Assembly (NCBI RefSeq): GCF_026151205.1
Contig: NC_087082.1
Coordinates: 19,554,494-19,618,493 of the forward strand
Reading direction: 5' to 3'
Length of the DNA: 64,000 nt
Source of the DNA: Bolinopsis microptera
Taxonomy: Eukaryota; Ctenophora; Tentaculata; Lobata; Bolinopsidae
Program-made: the position numbers and the translations under genes
The notes under the pieces: model-generated
The model's input: the letters and a program-made list of their open reading frames with translations, nothing else
What the model was told of the DNA's origin: nothing
Database searches by the model: none
Part shown: in pieces, positions 31,016-40,263 of the stretch
Layout: every line of letters starts with the position of its first letter
Position numbering within the stretch: the first letter of the stretch is position 1

Positions 31016-32215
31016 AAATTTTAAATTTTTTTAAAATTTTTTCCCTCCTTTTTTAAAAAATTAAAAATTTTCCCCAAACCTTTAATTTTAATTTTAAAAA
31101 AAATTTTTTTAATTTAAAAATTTTTTTTAATATTTTTTTTCCCCTTAATTTATCCCGGGGAAAATTTTAAATTTTCGAAAAATAAATTTTCCCCAATTTT
31201 AAAATTTTTTCGAAAATTTTTTTTGGCGGTTAAAAATTTTCCCTTTTTAAAATTTTCCCCCGCTTTTTTTTAAAAATTGCAAAAATTTTTTTTAATTTTA
31301 AAAATTCACGGGAAAAAAAAATTTTTTTATTTTAAAAAATTTCCAGGGAATTTTTTTAAAAATTTTTTTAAGTTTTTAAAAAATTCCCCCCGGGAATTTT
31401 TTAAAATTTTTTTAAAATACCCCATTTTAAAAGCCAATTATTTTTTTAAAAAATTTCCCCCGGAAAAATTTTTTTAAAAGTTAAAAAACCCTGGGGTTTC
31501 CAAAAAAAATTTAAATTTTCCTTTTAATTTCCCCCCCAAATTAAATTTTTAATAAAATTTAAACCAAAAAATATTTTTATTTTTAAATTTGAATTTAAAT
31601 TTTTGAAAATTTTTTCTTTTGTTTTTTAAAAGGGTTTTAATTTTTTTTAATAGGAAACCCAAAATGTTTTTTTTAAAAAGGGGTTTTTTTTTGAGGTTGG
31701 TTTTTATTTTGTAACCCCCAAAAAAAAAATTTTAAAGAAAATTTAAAAACAAAATATATAAACCCTAAATAATAAGGAAAAAAAAAATTCATACAAAATT
31801 CCATTTTGGGGAAAAGGGTTTTATAAAATTTCCAGGGGGGGTAAAAAAGGGGGGGGGGGTCCAAAACCAAAATGGCCGGGGGTTTTGGGGAAAAAGGGGG
31901 GTGGAAAAATGCCCCCCCCGGTGTCCCAAAAGCCCCCCCTTGGAAATGTTGTGGAATTGTCCGGGGGAAATTTCCCCCGCCTATTTTAAATTTTTTTTAA
32001 AAGGAAATTTAGGGCCTGGGGGGAGGAAAAAAATTTAGCCCGGGATAGTCAAAAAAAGTTTCCCAAGAAAAACCCCCCGCAAAAGCCCCCCCTTTTTCCC
32101 CTTTTCCCCAGACCCCCCCAAAATCCGGGGGCTTGGTGAAAGGGGGATTAAAAAATCCAACTTGAAAAGGGGGGGAAAATTTTCCCCCCAAAATGAAAAC
32201 GGGACGAGAGGTTAA
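31016..32215. other. Corrupted, homopolymer-inflated sequence
   Basis: The stretch is almost entirely runs of three to ten identical bases (for example TTTTTTTAAAATTTTTTCCC). Nothing else in the window looks like this. At the left junction, GCGGAAAATTTTAAATTTTTTT with runs collapsed gives the same order of bases as the collapsed 31-bp repeat unit GCGGAATTAATTTATC. This suggests the first part is the same repeat with wrong run lengths. From about 31650 it turns G/C-run rich. Normal sequence resumes at about 32215. No frame here should be trusted. Confidence 0.75.
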
Positions 32216-32338
32216 TCCCGTCAACACTAACAATTGCACTTTTGGATGGAGGAGACATTACTAAAAAACTGCTGTAAACAAGGATAACTCTCTGCAGATG
32301 GTGAGGGTATTTAAGGTTTATTCATAGGAAGTCATCAG

Positions 32339-32845
32339 TCAGACTTTGCCCTTCTTAATCGGTTTATTTTTTCCTGTTGCCTGACAGCCGTCAGACTTCC
32401 GCTTCTTCTGAACCTTGAGACCTTCGTTATTGCTTGTCAGACAGGCCTCAGACTTCCGCTTTTTCTGGATCTTGAAGCCTTCGTTAATGTAACCATCATT
32501 GAGATCTGACAGATACCTTCCGTAATATAGTGAGTCAGCTCCTACTGTTAGCAGGAAGTTGTGGCCAATGGAAATGTAACATTCTTGATCGCGATCTAGA
32601 TCGTCTGAATGTGGAAGTTTCTCTTGAAACATGGTGTAAAGTTCAGGTAATGTCGGAAGTATGGTGCCCCGAACCTCTTCAAAATACTGTCGTAGCTTAT
32701 CCAGCATAGAGAGCTGTTCGTGTAGATGAAGTAGGGGGGAAAATAGCTTATCCTCACATCCAGGACATCGTAGTTTGCTAAGTTGAGCAACCTGTCTTAC
32801 TATATTTTCGCAGAGAAAACCAATCCAAACATCACTGTAATACAT
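32339..32845 (-). CDS. CPGC zinc-site protein of the element (168 aa from ATG)
   Basis: The frame is open upstream without an ATG as far as the end of the neighbouring gene; the first ATG is at 32845. The N-terminal half is helical with a conserved-looking CPGC-x7-HLHEQLSMLDKLRQYF region, a possible zinc site. The C-terminus has a tandem duplication of about 19 residues, each with a basic QKKRKS core that could be a nuclear signal, and a lysine-rich end. I do not recognise the family. It follows the membrane-protein gene by about 30 bp on the same strand. A TATAAAAA on that strand at 32882-32875 lies 30 bp before the ATG. It is probably an accessory gene of the Polinton-like element. Confidence 0.6.
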   Translation of the reverse strand: MYYSDVWIGFLCENIVRQVAQLSKLRCPGCEDKLFSPLLHLHEQLSMLDKLRQYFEEVRGTILPTLPELYTMFQEKLPHSDDLDRDQECYISIGHNFLLTVGADSLYYGRYLSDLNDGYINEGFKIQKKRKSEACLTSNNEGLKVQKKRKSDGCQATGKNKPIKKGKV

Positions 32846-32877
32846 TTTAAAATAAGTGAGCAAATCCCGTAGTGTTT

Positions 32878-33366
32878 TTATACCCAAGTCTCTGGCGTTA
32901 ACGTCTTCCTTATGCGTGATTTGAGGAGTAAAACGATTTCCGGGAGTTTTATTATAACAAGGAAAATAGTTAAAATTCCTGCAATGAGATCATAAGGAAG
33001 ATGCTCATTTGCGATAATCACCTCTTCCTTCCTGTTTATTGTCAGCGGGTCAATAAACATAAAACTACTGTATGTTGTATGATTAATTGTCTCCTCTCTC
33101 CCCTTAACTAGATTCATATCAACATTGTTAATGGATAATGGCCATTTGAACTGAATAGCACTAACATTTGTTTGAGCTAATTCATACCGTACATTATCAT
33201 TTTTACTGCTAAACACTTGAAATATCGAAGAATTCTCACGGAATAAATGGAGGCTGCAGTTTTCTCCGGAAAACATGAAATAATCTTGATAATTTGCTCC
33301 ATTATCTACATACTGAACGGTGAAATTTAACCGGAGAATAACACTGAAGATTAATGAAATATCCAT
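32878..33366 (-). CDS. Membrane protein of the element (162 aa)
   Basis: Starts at ATG 33366. The first 20 residues are hydrophobic and may be a signal peptide (MDISLIFSVILRLNFT). The middle is polar, with Asn-x-Ser/Thr sites in NVSA and NHTT, and looks extracellular. Residues about 128-150 form one membrane helix (DLIAGILTIFLVIIKLP), followed by a basic tail. This is the layout of a small type I membrane or virion-surface protein. No family is recognised. On the minus strand a GGTATTTAAGG box at 33406-33396 lies about 35 bp upstream and may serve as its TATA-like element. It sits between the CPGC and C2H2 genes. Confidence 0.6.
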   Translation of the reverse strand: MDISLIFSVILRLNFTVQYVDNGANYQDYFMFSGENCSLHLFRENSSIFQVFSSKNDNVRYELAQTNVSAIQFKWPLSINNVDMNLVKGREETINHTTYSSFMFIDPLTINRKEEVIIANEHLPYDLIAGILTIFLVIIKLPEIVLLLKSRIRKTLTPETWV

Positions 33367-33408
33367 TTTATGTTTTCGCTAATGGTTTCGTTCCCTCCTT
33401 AAATACCA

Positions 33409-34482
33409 TCAACTAAAACCATAACGTTCATATGCACGAGTTATAAGCTTCAAAGAATCATTGATAATGTCAAATAAACGCAAGAAACTTGATTTGTTAC
33501 GTTTAATATAATTCCTTACTTTATCTACTGGAGCATTTTCAAGTGACTTAACCATAGTGCGTTCATCCTCTGATAAAGCTATGCGTTGAGGTTGTGTGAT
33601 TGGAATAACCCCATAAGTTAATCCTAGAAATAGACGCCGTAAAGCGTCAATATGTTTCCTGTTGGAGAGTACCCTTGAAAGTTTTCCATTTTCAATCAGA
33701 GTCCTAATCTCATTAAACTGAGTCATAGTTACACTGTTGATAACTGCCTGATTTATTTTGGTCATGGCTACATCTCCATCAACAGTCAAATCATTAAGCT
33801 GTTCCTCTACTTTTGAAAACATGTCAAACTGTTTTTCGTAAAACTTTTCCCTCTCGTTAAATTTGCTATTCTGAAGTTTATATAACCTTTTCCAATGTGC
33901 TGCTTCATCACTTATCCGTCTGGGATTTGGCACCCTTCTAGCTCTAGTACGTAAGCGTTTTGTCTCTCTTCCAGCTATGTTCCCATCCGATTCTGAACTA
34001 GAGTGAGATCGCTTTCTTGCAGTCGGAATTCTTTCAATACTTGAATCATCGTCATCTCCATCACTATCATTTAATTTTCTATACTTTCGCTTACCACCAT
34101 ACCTCGAACTTTTCCGTTTAATTCCCTGTTTATCATTCAAACGTCTATACTTTTCACTATTCCGCTCATAATCGTCATCACCGTCATCTCCACTGCTATC
34201 ACCATGCATTCTTTTAATTCCTTGATTATCAGCTATTCGTCTATACTTTGCAGGTTTATCAATACCCTTAACCCTGTTTCTTTTTTCACCTCTAGATTCA
34301 TGTTCAAGCTTAATATGTTTGGAGGGGTGATCTCCAGGTTCGGGAGAATGAGGAGCTCGTTTTAGATTTGGTTTATTAACAATAGCCATTGTCGGACCAT
34401 GCTCCTTAATCTTATGATCGTAAAGCTTAAAATTAGACTCAAATGATGCTTCGCATTGATTACATGTTAATATCGTTGACAT
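33409..34482 (-). CDS. C2H2 zinc-finger protein of the element (357 aa)
   Basis: ATG at 34482. One N-terminal finger, CNQCEASFESNFKLYDHKIK followed by EH, has the spacing C-x2-C-x12-H-x4-H. Residues about 30-200 are disordered, with basic nuclear-signal-like patches, runs of aspartate, and three imperfect repeats of KYRRLNDKQGIKR. Residues about 205-357 are helical: FDMFSKVEEQLNDL, then ALSEDERTMVKSLENAPVDK and VRNYIKRNKSSFLRLFDIIN. The finger spacing and the LS-x2-E ... V ... NK ... LF pattern match the C-terminus of the palindrome genes at 22940-24855. It is probably a nuclear DNA-binding or packaging protein; the function is not known. The frame is intact. It diverges from the integrase start across a 72-bp promoter gap. 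Confidence 0.78.
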   Translation of the reverse strand: MSTILTCNQCEASFESNFKLYDHKIKEHGPTMAIVNKPNLKRAPHSPEPGDHPSKHIKLEHESRGEKRNRVKGIDKPAKYRRIADNQGIKRMHGDSSGDDGDDDYERNSEKYRRLNDKQGIKRKSSRYGGKRKYRKLNDSDGDDDDSSIERIPTARKRSHSSSESDGNIAGRETKRLRTRARRVPNPRRISDEAAHWKRLYKLQNSKFNEREKFYEKQFDMFSKVEEQLNDLTVDGDVAMTKINQAVINSVTMTQFNEIRTLIENGKLSRVLSNRKHIDALRRLFLGLTYGVIPITQPQRIALSEDERTMVKSLENAPVDKVRNYIKRNKSSFLRLFDIINDSLKLITRAYERYGFS

Positions 34483-34554
34483 TTTAAAGAAATGATCTTA
34501 ATGTTGTAATCATCCCGCCTATAAGTACTGTTGCGTAAAATGATTTATCGTAAA
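34483..34554. promoter_or_regulatory. Divergent promoter between C2H2 gene and integrase
   Basis: The 72-bp gap holds CCCGCCTATAAGTACTG at about 34514-34530. TATAAG on the plus strand lies about 35 bp before the integrase ATG at 34555. The complement, TACTTATAGGCGGG, lies about 40 bp before the C2H2 ATG at 34482. One element may therefore serve both directions. Confidence 0.4.
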
Positions 34555-34721
34555 ATGGTGGATTTTAAAAAGTATTATAATGATCCCAAGTTTGAGGCTG
34601 CTTTCACCGGAAACAAAGTTTTATCAATGCCGTGCGAGCTAAACATCCGACAGTAAAGAAATCTGCTGTTGAGAAGTATCTTCAAAGTGATGATACTTAT
34701 ACTCTCCATAAACCAGTGCAG
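34555..34721 (+). pseudogene. Integrase N-terminus (partial), cut by the gap
   Basis: From ATG 34555 the frame reads VDFKKYYNDPKFEAAFTG. A second frame, shifted by one base near the T-run at 34619-34622, holds RAKHPTVKKSAVEKYLQSDD and TYTLHKPVQ. Both pieces match the N-terminal region that precedes the rve core in integrases of Polinton-like elements (FSG ... V ... W/YL-x2-Q/DD-x-YTLHKPV). A one-base indel separates them. The D,D,E catalytic core would lie beyond 34721 but is replaced by the gap and a tandem repeat. Confidence 0.65.
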
Positions 34722-34821
34722 NNNNNNNNNNNNNNNNNNNNNNNNNNNNNNNNNNNNNNNNNNNNNNNNNNNNNNNNNNNNNNNNNNNNNNNNNNNNNNN
34801 NNNNNNNNNNNNNNNNNNNNN
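34722..34821. other. Assembly gap (100 N)
   Basis: Exactly 100 N, the usual placeholder for a scaffold join of unknown size. The integrase reading frame enters on the left and an unrelated 30-bp repeat comes out on the right. Confidence 0.99.
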
Positions 34822-34990
34822 ATCCTCGTGACTGAATCAGACGAGAGGTATATCCTCGTGACTGAATCAGACGAGAGGTATATCCTCGTGACTGAATCAG
34901 ACGAGAGGTATATCCTCGTGACTGAATCAGACGAGAGGTATATCCTCGTGACTGAATCAGACGAGAGGTATATCCTCGTGACTGAATCAG
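34822..34990. repeat. 30-bp tandem repeat
   Basis: ATCCTCGTGACTGAATCAGA + CGAGAGGTAT is repeated five times with a partial sixth. The array starts at the gap, so its true length is unknown. A 30-bp unit keeps one frame open on each strand (for example ILVTESDERY on the plus strand), which is not evidence of a gene. CTCGT and ACGAG inside the unit can pair. Confidence 0.95.
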
Positions 34991-37240
34991 ATGGACTGTA
35001 TTCGATCAGACGGGCCGTTATCCCCCACTCAAAGGACCGGTAGTACGGGGTGGTGTGCACCAGGTGCTAAGCTAACATCAGCACAGTTTCTGTGGTGGTA
35101 CTATATCACACCATATTCTGTAATAGTAGAAATGGACGAACTTCATTATACCGAAAAGGGTATCTAAAAGCGTCCACCCCCAACAGAAACTATATCTGGA
35201 CAATTGTCTGGATAGAGAATTTCACTTCTGCAGCTGTCACAATAAATTCACTGGATGAGACTACCTTGGTAAAGGAAAACGTAAATAGTTGTGATATAAA
35301 AATAACAAAATGTACATTATTGTACACGTGATAATTCGCAAATAACAGCTGATTTATAAAGCATGGACGTGAAATTGTTGCGAAAAATATTCCAATATGT
35401 TTTTCACATTCAGAGTACATTCAACACAATGTCAGTACTAAGTTGAGTTTAGATCCACAGCAAAACGTTAAATTCGAATCCTGTGCCCAGTCCTCAAGTA
35501 AAAATTGCTTCTATTTAAATGGCTGGCCATAACAACACATTGTGGAGTAAACCTGGTCACGCGCAAATAAAATAACGATAATAAAAGCATTTTATCTCTC
35601 GTGAACTTATATCATTTCAGTCTCTTAAAGTTAAAGGGTTATCAACCTGCGGAAGATTGCAACTTTAGGTCTCATACGTTGCTGAATACTGAGGCGTATC
35701 TTGCACTTTACTGCGAGATTAAGCTCAAGCTGTATGATAGTAAACTAAAAATATCTCTTAGTCTCGAGCTGACATCACGTTGGTTTCGGACAAATGGTGC
35801 TGCTAAGACAAAATACAAGCTGCCAGAAAACGACGCTCGTATTATTTTGAGAAGCAGTAGTATGAAGAATATGCCTGTTCCGAGATTTTAAACGCTGATA
35901 GAAACCACTCGTTTGCGTTAACTGTAACGCGTTAACTGTAACGCGTTATAGAAGAGTTTATTACAAAATAAAGACCAGATAGATGTTGTATACGGCTAAA
36001 TGAATCGCGCACATTTGAGATAGACTAAACTGTATAAATGGTTCCCAGTATTTTACGATATCGAGTACTTCAACTTGGAAATGGGAAAGATAGGCAATAT
36101 GGCAAGACGATATTCACATAAAATCAACAATTCCAGAACAAAATACCAAAAGATCTTTTAGAATCAAGTGTTGGTAGAAATCAATTCATACAACTGATTA
36201 AATAAACAATCAGTATCACTACCATGCTCGTAGGACTAGCCCCCTACAGCTAGTATAGTGCCTCGACACTGAGTGGCTTAGGGTTACTGAAACGGGGATA
36301 AGCACCTCATGCCATCCCAACACCGGGAGTGTGTATCTTGTTGTTTCACTACAAAGTCTAGTCTGAACGGTAAATATTATAAAACAGACGCACGGGAAAT
36401 AGTTGCTAAATTAGACATAACATCATGAGTAACAGGTTAAATAGATGCGAGGTTATAGTGGTATGTACAACACGCCTGTGACTTGGACACCAACTGTCAG
36501 CCGATGACTGGAATTCTATCTATTTGACAAGATAATCTGTGCTTCATGGACAGCAGCGGGTAAATATCATGTCCTTTTCACGACAAAAGTTGTTATCCCA
36601 CGTTAGCATTTCGTGTTTTAATGCCTTAATAAGTACGATCTGTAGCCTCGCATAAGACATGAATATTGGAGGATGAGTTGATAAGATGGTGGCACGTGCT
36701 TTCAGCTATAATATCACGTGCTTTCAGCTGCTTATCTATTATAATCTAACACGCTAAATTGTGGTTCTAGAGAGACCCGATATCAGATATAATGCTAACG
36801 TCAACCTCACGATAAATATCTCAGTCTAGCTACTGCTTAAGCAGTGGCATTTTAAATGCCTTGATAGGAGAAATAGTTGCCTTGTAGCAAAACATAACGG
36901 TTGGAATATAAGCAGATACTAGGTGTAGTCACGTGAAAGGTTAGAGGCATACTGAGCGCACGTGTCAGCTGCCTTATCTCTGACAGGACAGCAATTTTAC
37001 TTTTTAGGGGTATGTCTGATCTTAAAGGTTCATCAAACTTTTAAAATCTGCATAAAACTGTTCATGCACGCGATAGGAGCATTCCTGTTAGGCGTTTATA
37101 ATACTTCCCGTTTATAATACTCGTATAGGTCTACTGGTCTGAACATTGCTGTTCAAGATCGACAAAGATGATTTTACTAAATATTATTTTATCATGGGTT
37201 CAGACTAGACGTTCTCTGGTTGATCGGTCAGAATAGACTA
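34991..37240. other. Unassigned, one possible exon
   Basis: A plus-strand frame at 35601-35891 follows a good acceptor (TATCATTTCAG at 35620). It encodes LLKLKGYQPAEDCNFRSHTL, LALYCEIKLKLYDSKLKISL and a short basic end before TAA. The composition is protein-like, but I recognise no domain and see no donor partner. The rest has no gene. Two copies of GTTAACTGTAACGC near 35918-35945 and two of ACGTGCTTTCAGCT near 36693-36725 are short direct repeats. Confidence 0.3.
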
Positions 37241-37300
37241 ACTATTACGTCACTATTACGTCACTATTACGTCACAACTCACTGCACTATTACGTCACAA
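37241..37300. repeat. CRE-like TTACGTCA cluster, first
   Basis: TTACGTCA occurs at 37245, 37256, 37267 and 37289; the first three are spaced 11 bp apart in a CACTATTACGT unit. TTACGTCA is the complement of TGACGTAA, a CREB/ATF half-palindromic site. The cluster is flanked on both sides by the direct repeat TGATCGGTCAGAATAGA (37221 and 37316). Confidence 0.7.
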
Positions 37301-37715
37301 CTCACCTCACTATACTGATCGGTCAGAATAGATCGGTCGAAATTTAGCAAATCTGATTGATACCTCAAAATTTGATATAAACATAAACGTGAGCTGATAT
37401 CGCCACTAATACAGCTCACGAAAAGATCTAAGCCACAATTATAATGTCACTGTTGTGGACTATTATATAGTTATACTTATAGAGATTTTCGGCATGACGT
37501 TTCCAGGGCAACGCCTGTTACAACGTGTGACATAAATCTCCATGGCGACGCCCGTAAGACGACATAAATCTAATGAGCTTTTAAAATAGCCGTTAGTGTC
37601 AAAGTCAAAATCTTCAAATTGATTAGCAGTTAGATATAAGTTATATCAAAATAGTACCAACCGTCGCGTTGAGAGTATGAGTCAAGGTTGCCTCAACCTT
37701 ATAGCTGAACGTCAC
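37301..37715. other. Unassigned spacer between CRE-like clusters
   Basis: No gene. It contains the second TGATCGGTCAGAATAGA copy and two similar phrases about an ACGCC motif (GGCAACGCCTGTTAC, GGCGACGCCCGTAAG) near 37508-37556. Confidence 0.4.
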
Positions 37716-37772
37716 TATTACGTCACTATTACGTCACTATTACGTCACTATTACGTCACACCTCACTGCACT
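37716..37772. repeat. CRE-like TTACGTCA cluster, second
   Basis: TTACGTCA at 37718, 37729, 37740 and 37751, again 11 bp apart, followed by CACCTCACTGCACTATTAC as in the first cluster (CAACTCACTGCACTATTAC). The two clusters are therefore copies of one repeat. Confidence 0.7.
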
Positions 37773-39712
37773 ATTACTGAGAGTGAAATAGAGGTACCTA
37801 TATATTCTGAGGGTGGCGTTTTTCCCCCGGATTTTTTCTCGGCTAATTGAAAGTTTGGTCGACGCGAAAACAATAACTAGGGATGTACAAAAAAGCACCA
37901 GGGGGCCAAAGAGCACCTGACAGAGGGATATTGAAATTAGAGCTTAAGTAATATAAAGAAAATAGTAATATGATAAAACTATTCAAATTCAGCGAATAAT
38001 TCCAATATCATCATAATGAAACGCCACCAAAGATCGTAGAGGCCCCTTTACCTTCACAGGTACAAATGCTATAGAAACATATTGAAAGCAGTAAAAACTT
38101 CAAGATTACAAAGAAGCACAATGCAGTGGGTGGTGTTGTTGCCCACTTTATACAGTCATCATACCAAGATATATATATATATATAATGTACATCTGAAGA
38201 TATAATAGAAACATTTGAGCGGCACGTTTCAATCACTAGACTCAAATAGCAGGGGGAAATAACTAATAAGGGCGGCAGATGTACATATCCTTTATCTATC
38301 TGATCTACTTAATGCTGCCATAATGGAACCCTAAATAGCCTAATATAGAACCCTAAATAGCCTTGCAGTGGGAGGGGTCCTGAGGGTATCGTTTATAAGT
38401 ATAACTGCCAATATAAGGTCCCTTCCGGGATGGGTTAATCAGCTGTATCCTGTGTTAAAAGACGACACAGAAGATAATCGTCTCCCTCCAAAAGCTTGAC
38501 ACAAAATTTGCTTGGTAAGCAAATATTTGGCAAGCAAATTTCTCACGCAGCAATGATTGTGTCTCCGCGGACCCTGCAAGTATACAGTGAAACGAATACT
38601 CTGCGTGAGACTCAGTGAGTCTCATGAAGCTTCAGGGAAATCTACCGATGAAAATAGTTTGATGTCAGAGACGTGCACCACCGTGTCGTCTAGTGGAGCA
38701 GATTTTAGAAGGCAAAAGAATATTCTGCAAATGAGTGGATCTGGTAAATTCTATATAGAATTCACAAAATAACCTCGAACAGACAGGAATTGAGCGAGAT
38801 AAATGATCAGGATTGATTAAAGACCACACTCCACAGCTAGGGCTGTAATACTGCTGCAACGAAGGAACACGAACAAGTTCAAAAAACGACTGTAGTTTCA
38901 CTTACGGCAGAACTAATAACCTCAGCTCACAGCCCGGCGGTGCTTAGTAATTACAAATAACTTGATGAAGGAGCAGTAACCTGATAAAGGAGTAAGGTCG
39001 ATAACAAAGCTGTTTATGATGATGTAAAACGGCAGACTCATGAAGTGTTATAGCACACATTAGTCAAAAAGGAGCAGCAACAACACGTGTGCTAAACTAA
39101 GTACAGACTTCTATAACACACTAATGCAGTGTGGTGTCTGATTCCACTCTTGTGTCTGGTTCCAGCCTGGGTAGTGGGTAGATCCGAGGATGGGGATTCA
39201 TCATAATATAATAAACTTAAAGGATCAAACACTGCAAATGTTGGTATGAAACGTTTGAGAGCACAGAGTGCTAAAGATCTTCATAGCATGTTATAACTAT
39301 ACTACAGTGCCATGGTCAGATCCAGTAGTCGTAAAACTATATTTGGAAGACTCTTTAAAGTGGAACTTTTGAAATGATTATACCCATTATAGAAAGGGGC
39401 GGGGAAGTGACTCATAAGCAAGTAATATACAATAAGAGGGCGTTGGAAGATCACAACATTATTCTAAATTACCGGAAACGAAGCCCGATTTAAAAATAAT
39501 TTCAAGTTAAATCCTGTAAATATAAAACTATGAGAGGTTTTAACAAATTATCTCGGGTATAAAACCAGAATCAAGACAAAACAGTCTAGATAATTCAATG
39601 ATGTTTAGAAAGGAAAGTTTGTAAGAAATTTATTGTAGGATGACTAAGGATAAAAGAGGTAATAATTTTTTTTAATTATTAAATACTTTTCAAATTTTAA
39701 TAAGTTAAAATT
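37773..39712. other. Unassigned sequence
   Basis: No gene seen. A (TA)n run lies near 38170. TTCTATATAGAATTCACAAA near 38748 is a short palindromic phrase. ACCCTAAATAGCCT is duplicated at 38326 and 38350. Confidence 0.4.
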
Positions 39713-40263
39713 ATGGACGGACTAACCCTAATCTTACTTTTATCTACAGCTACAATTTTACAGGGGAACAAAACAATTTATTATATAAATCTAGTATACG
39801 GCATGATAAAAAGTGGAAAGTGTTTTCGAAGGCTTTTAGTTAGTCGACATCATTCTCTGTCTGTGCAACACACAGATTTAAGTGTTACATACTTGACCAC
39901 AAATATCATGGATGGTGCTGAAGGAAATATTACAGTGTTTTGGCCAGTAGTTACAGTGACGGATGAGCAAGGTAGTAGAACAATGATGTTATGTTTTTTA
40001 CCTTTGTTACGGCTTACACTTTCATAATGTGCCATAATATTGTATATTTCATACAATGGATTCTTGCGATAGTACCACAAAATACAAACCCTCGATTAAA
40101 TCAACTAGATCCTAAGATTCTTCCAATTTTGACGGAAAATGCAGCTTTACAAGAAAAAACATTGATGGAACTAGACAAAACCCAGCAGGAAAACGGAAAA
40201 TTAAACCATCCAAGCATCGCATCAGGAAACATTTTTTCGGCGTGGCTTCAACTCCTGATTTAA
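39713..40263 (+). pseudogene. Secreted/membrane protein frame, split by a frameshift
   Basis: From ATG 39713 the frame starts with a good signal peptide (MDGLTLILLLSTATILQG), followed by a polar stretch with NKT and NIT glycosylation sites, and stops at TAA 40025-40027. A second frame overlapping from 39991 begins with a hydrophobic helix (FTFVTAYTFIMCHNIVYFIQ) and continues as a polar, helical tail (TENAALQEKTLMELDKTQQE) to TAA at 40261-40263. A one-base change in the T-run at 39993-39998 would make one type I membrane protein of about 180 residues. Its layout resembles the membrane protein at 32878-33366, but no clear sequence likeness is seen. The family is unknown. Confidence 0.4.

Larger units (their letters stand above)
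25700..34721. mobile_element. Polinton/Maverick-like element, right part lost at assembly gap
   Basis: The block combines a protein-primed-type family-B DNA polymerase (plus strand), a leftward cluster of three small genes, and the N-terminal start of an rve-type integrase (plus strand). Polymerase plus integrase is the defining pair of Polintons and related virus-like elements of animals. Major and minor capsid proteins, packaging ATPase and adenain protease are not visible; they may lie beyond the 100-N gap, in the corrupted stretch at 31.0-32.2 kb, or be absent. Terminal inverted repeats could not be located, so the left limit is approximate. Confidence 0.75.

Noticed and set aside
31277..32239. 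Frames in the homopolymer-rich block
   Set aside because: The underlying sequence looks corrupted, so reading frames there are not meaningful.
34632..35043. Frames running across the N block
   Set aside because: They exist only because N is translated as unknown; the flanks are an integrase fragment and a 30-bp repeat.
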